From: Nitrososphaeria archaeon | Lineage (GTDB): Archaea; Thermoproteota; Nitrososphaeria; Geothermarchaeales; JDFR-13 | Direction of reading: 5' to 3' | Length of the DNA: 8,342 nt | Assembly (NCBI GenBank): GCA_027000765.1 | Contig: JALTNJ010000013.1 | Span: forward strand, 1 to 8,342 | Part shown: positions 6,145-8,342 of the stretch, piece by piece | Layout of the letters: the number at the start of each line of letters is the position of its first letter | How positions within the stretch are numbered: the stretch's first letter is position 1 | Translations under genes and position numbers: made by a program | The notes under the pieces: generated by a model | The model's input: the letters and a program-made list of their open reading frames with translations, nothing else | Database searches by the model: none | What the model was told of the DNA's origin: nothing

Positions 6145-6993
6145 ATGCTGCCCTCAGAACTCAACTGCTCATTCTATGGATTTAACCATCCCCTAGAAGA
6201 GGCTGAGCTACTGATCCTCGGGATACCCTATTATGAAAAGGCGTATGGAGGGAAACCGAGTATCCCACCCACTAGTTTCCTGAGAATATTATCTCGTTAT
6301 GTTGAGGACAATTATGTCGATGGTGACGGATACTATAGTAGTCTGAAGATAAGGGATATAGGTGACCTCCAATCGTCTGACGAAGAGGATATTGAGTTGG
6401 ATATCGCTTCTATAACAAGGTTTATAGAGAAAACTAAGAAGAAGCTCTTGATGATAGGGGGCTCACACATGTATACGTATTATATGGTTAAGAGCCTTAG
6501 ACCTCATATAATGATCGTCTTTGACGCCCATCTCGATCTAAAGAGAAGGCTTATGGGGCATGAGTTTAACCATGCAACTTATCTCAGGAGGATAATTGAG
6601 GAGAAACATGTGGATAAAATCCTTGTGATAGGATCGCGGGCATATGAAGAGGAAGAAGTGGATTACGGCTTCGATAAAAAGATATTTAGAATTAATGAAC
6701 TAAGTGGGGTACGTGAATGGATTATGGAGCTGGATACCGAGGATAGTAAGGTGTATATATCTATAGACCTCGATCACCTTGACCCAAGTCACATGCCCCA
6801 CGTAACCAATCCAGAGCCCCTAGGCCTACATCCATGGGAGACATTTAAAATACTCTCTTATATACGGGAAACCAGCTTAGAGGTCATTGGGGGAGATGTA
6901 GTCGAGTATTCCCCCTATACCCTTGAGGTGTATCCGGGGGTATTGGCGTCAAGAATATGTCTTGAGCTAGCTAGGACTATACTGAAGACATAA
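6145..6993 (+). CDS. speB: Agmatinase/arginase-family ureohydrolase, probable agmatinase
   Basis: Members of this manganese-dependent family hydrolyse a guanidino group to release urea. In archaea the usual role is agmatine to putrescine, or aminopropylagmatine to spermidine, in polyamine synthesis. All metal ligands are visible in the 282 residues: H108 in GGSHM, D127, H129 and D131 in FDAHLDL, D208 and D210 in SIDLDHLDP. H143 in FNHATYLRR matches the conserved active-site histidine, and E254 in GGDVVEYSP the conserved acid. Two usual motifs are altered: GGDHS/GGEHS is GGSHM, and the GTP.PGG region reads TNPEPLGL (221-228). Length is close to the family norm. The ATG at 6145 suits a leaderless transcript. 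The substrate cannot be settled from sequence: agmatinase is most likely, with aminopropylagmatine ureohydrolase as the main alternative. Confidence 0.87.
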   Translation: MLPSELNCSFYGFNHPLEEAELLILGIPYYEKAYGGKPSIPPTSFLRILSRYVEDNYVDGDGYYSSLKIRDIGDLQSSDEEDIELDIASITRFIEKTKKKLLMIGGSHMYTYYMVKSLRPHIMIVFDAHLDLKRRLMGHEFNHATYLRRIIEEKHVDKILVIGSRAYEEEEVDYGFDKKIFRINELSGVREWIMELDTEDSKVYISIDLDHLDPSHMPHVTNPEPLGLHPWETFKILSYIRETSLEVIGGDVVEYSPYTLEVYPGVLASRICLELARTILKT

Positions 6994-7001
6994 AGTCTTA
7001 G

Positions 7002-7015
7002 AATAAAGATATATT
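7002..7015 (+). promoter_or_regulatory. Candidate promoter of the DNA polymerase gene
   Basis: AATAAAGATATATT in the 60-nt gap after the ureohydrolase resembles a TATA box centred near 7012. A start near 7038 would give a leader of about 7 nt to GTG 7045 or 16 nt to ATG 7054. Read-through from the ureohydrolase gene is also possible. Confidence 0.35.
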
Positions 7016-7053
7016 CCAAATAAAGGTTATTGTGTTATATAGTAGTGGAGGAA

Positions 7054-8342
7054 ATGAGAAGTCTAGATACTTGGATCAATAACAAACGGCCTCGTGAAAC
7101 TCCTGTTAAGAAGATAGAGGATAATGATAATAGGAAGGAGAGAATGGGTACTCCTCCCCATATAAGTAGGAGGGAGAGAAAGGAGAATAAAATACCCATC
7201 AGAAATATCGAGTATGTTATCGAGAATAGGGATAATGGGGAGGTGGAGCCTGGAGGGATATACATCTTATTATCTGCAGACTATGATCCCCAGAATGAGA
7301 AGGTATATCTAAAGTTCTATGATATTAAGAGAGAAAGGATTGTGCTATGGTATGATGTAACCGGTCACAGGCCATATGCATATAGTAAGGAGGACCCAGA
7401 GACTCTTAGAAACCATCCTGAGATAATCAAACTCGCTGAGAAGATAATTGACTTGAAGAGGGAGAAGAAGCATGACACGATAAATGACGTGGAAATAGAG
7501 GTAACGAAGATAATTGTAAAGGATCCGCTGGTGATAGGGGGTACAAGGAGCTCTCTTAGGGAGAAGATTACTCTCTGGGAAGCCGATATAAAATACTACG
7601 CGAATTACATATTCGACATGGGCTTTCAAGTCGGGGGATACTATACTTTAGATAGTCCCGAATCGATTCCCAAGCCCCTAGATATCGAGGATCCCCCTGA
7701 GATAAAGAAGTATATTGAGAAAATAGATGATCCCGAGATAAAGCGATGGATAAAGATACTTTCTATGGATATACCTAATTATAAGCGGGTTGCCCTCGAC
7801 ATAGAGGTGTATAATCCTCCGGGGATAATGCCTCAGGTGGAGGACCCCAAGTACCCTATCTTCATGGCATCGTTAAGAGGCTCTGATGGACTTAAAAAGG
7901 TAATAGTTCATGATCTGAGAAACGAGATCAAGACAGATAAATTAAGGCATGACGACTTCGAGATTGAGATCGTTAAAAGCGAGGAAGAGCTTATAAAGAG
8001 GATCTTGGAGATAATACAGGAATATCCCATTGTGATAACATTCAATGGAGATAAATTTGATCTTCCATATATAAGGAAGAGGGGAGAGCTACTTGGGATA
8101 CCCAATATATCAGCCTTAATTAAACTAGGTAGAAACGATGCTAGAGTCTCGTGGGGGATACACATCGATCTATATGAGTTGTTTAAGAATGTCTCTATAA
8201 AGACATATGCATTCTCAAACGCATACGACATAGTCTCACTCGACACAGTTGCACGTGCATTGCTGGGTAAGGGTAAGGTGTCTATGGACAAGACATTTCA
8301 AGAGGCGACTATGGAGGAGATACTAAAGTATTCATATGTAGA
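7054..8342 (+). CDS. dpo1: Archaeal B-family DNA polymerase, PolB1 type, partial (C-terminus off right edge)
   Basis: This is the N-terminal half of a replicative B-family polymerase with proofreading exonuclease. From ATG 7054, 429 codons are present and the frame is open to the edge. In order: a PIP-box-like MRSLDTWI (1-8); a charged, probably disordered linker (9-50); the N-terminal domain (about 65-240) with WYDVTGHRPYAY (99-110) and VTKIIVKDPL (150-159), both very like Sulfolobus PolB1; Exo I ALDIEVYNP with D249 and E251; FNGDKFDLPYI, the Exo II motif with N331 and D336; and the start of Exo III at Y426. The polymerase palm is outside the window; full-length relatives have about 800-900 residues. 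The start is uncertain: GTG 7045 and TTG 7030 are in frame after the stop at 7021. PolB3 is less likely because it lacks the YDvTGHrPY pattern. Confidence 0.94.
   Translation, partial: MRSLDTWINNKRPRETPVKKIEDNDNRKERMGTPPHISRRERKENKIPIRNIEYVIENRDNGEVEPGGIYILLSADYDPQNEKVYLKFYDIKRERIVLWYDVTGHRPYAYSKEDPETLRNHPEIIKLAEKIIDLKREKKHDTINDVEIEVTKIIVKDPLVIGGTRSSLREKITLWEADIKYYANYIFDMGFQVGGYYTLDSPESIPKPLDIEDPPEIKKYIEKIDDPEIKRWIKILSMDIPNYKRVALDIEVYNPPGIMPQVEDPKYPIFMASLRGSDGLKKVIVHDLRNEIKTDKLRHDDFEIEIVKSEEELIKRILEIIQEYPIVITFNGDKFDLPYIRKRGELLGIPNISALIKLGRNDARVSWGIHIDLYELFKNVSIKTYAFSNAYDIVSLDTVARALLGKGKVSMDKTFQEATMEEILKYSYV

Noticed and set aside
4996..7053. Possible C/D box small RNAs or tRNA in the intergenic gaps
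   Set aside because: No RTGATGA/CTGA box pair or tRNA T-loop GGTTCRA pattern was found by eye in the gaps; a covariance-model search would be needed to be sure.
7035..8291. Minus-strand frames of 76, 94 and 127 codons at the right end
   Set aside because: The plus strand over the same region reads as an uninterrupted PolB1 with exonuclease motifs, so these are antisense shadows.

Overview
The window looks archaeal, most likely a hyperthermophilic Thermoproteota (Crenarchaeota) of the Desulfurococcales type. Four things support this: an A-type ATP synthase operon, a B-family DNA polymerase whose N-terminal half resembles crenarchaeal PolB1 (Dpo1), GGTG-type ribosome binding sites matching the archaeal anti-Shine-Dalgarno, and AT-rich TATA-like boxes about 25 nt ahead of several first genes. 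Arginine is mostly AGG/AGA and isoleucine mostly ATA, as in many hyperthermophiles. The order-level placement is inferred from family resemblance and not proven.

Positions 1-4995 (minus strand) hold a compact A1Ao ATP synthase operon, read right to left as atpF - atpH - atpE - atpA - atpB - atpD. Spacers are 1-14 nt and most interior genes carry a clear GGTG/GGAGGTG site. atpF, atpH and atpE give the central-stalk F subunit and the E/H peripheral stalk. atpA is the catalytic subunit, atpB the non-catalytic nucleotide-binding subunit, and atpD the central-stalk D subunit, which runs off the left edge. The membrane subunits (I/a and K/c) and subunit C are not seen here.

Positions 4996-5134 are a divergent intergenic region with two overlapping inverted repeats between the two promoter candidates. 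Positions 5123-6056 hold two small unrecognised integral-membrane protein genes that face each other and overlap by 17 nt at their 3' ends. A second divergent promoter region (6057-6144) separates them from the plus-strand genes.

Positions 6145-6993 (plus) encode an agmatinase/arginase-family ureohydrolase, probably in polyamine synthesis, with all metal ligands present. From about 7054 to the right edge (plus) lies the N-terminal half of a PolB1-type replicative DNA polymerase. It has a PIP-box-like extreme N-terminus and the Exo I and Exo II motifs, and it is cut in the Exo III motif. I found no tRNA, rRNA, CRISPR array, insertion sequence or clear sign of recent transfer. Most of the window is core housekeeping sequence; the unexplained parts are the two membrane proteins and the palindromic divergent promoter regions.
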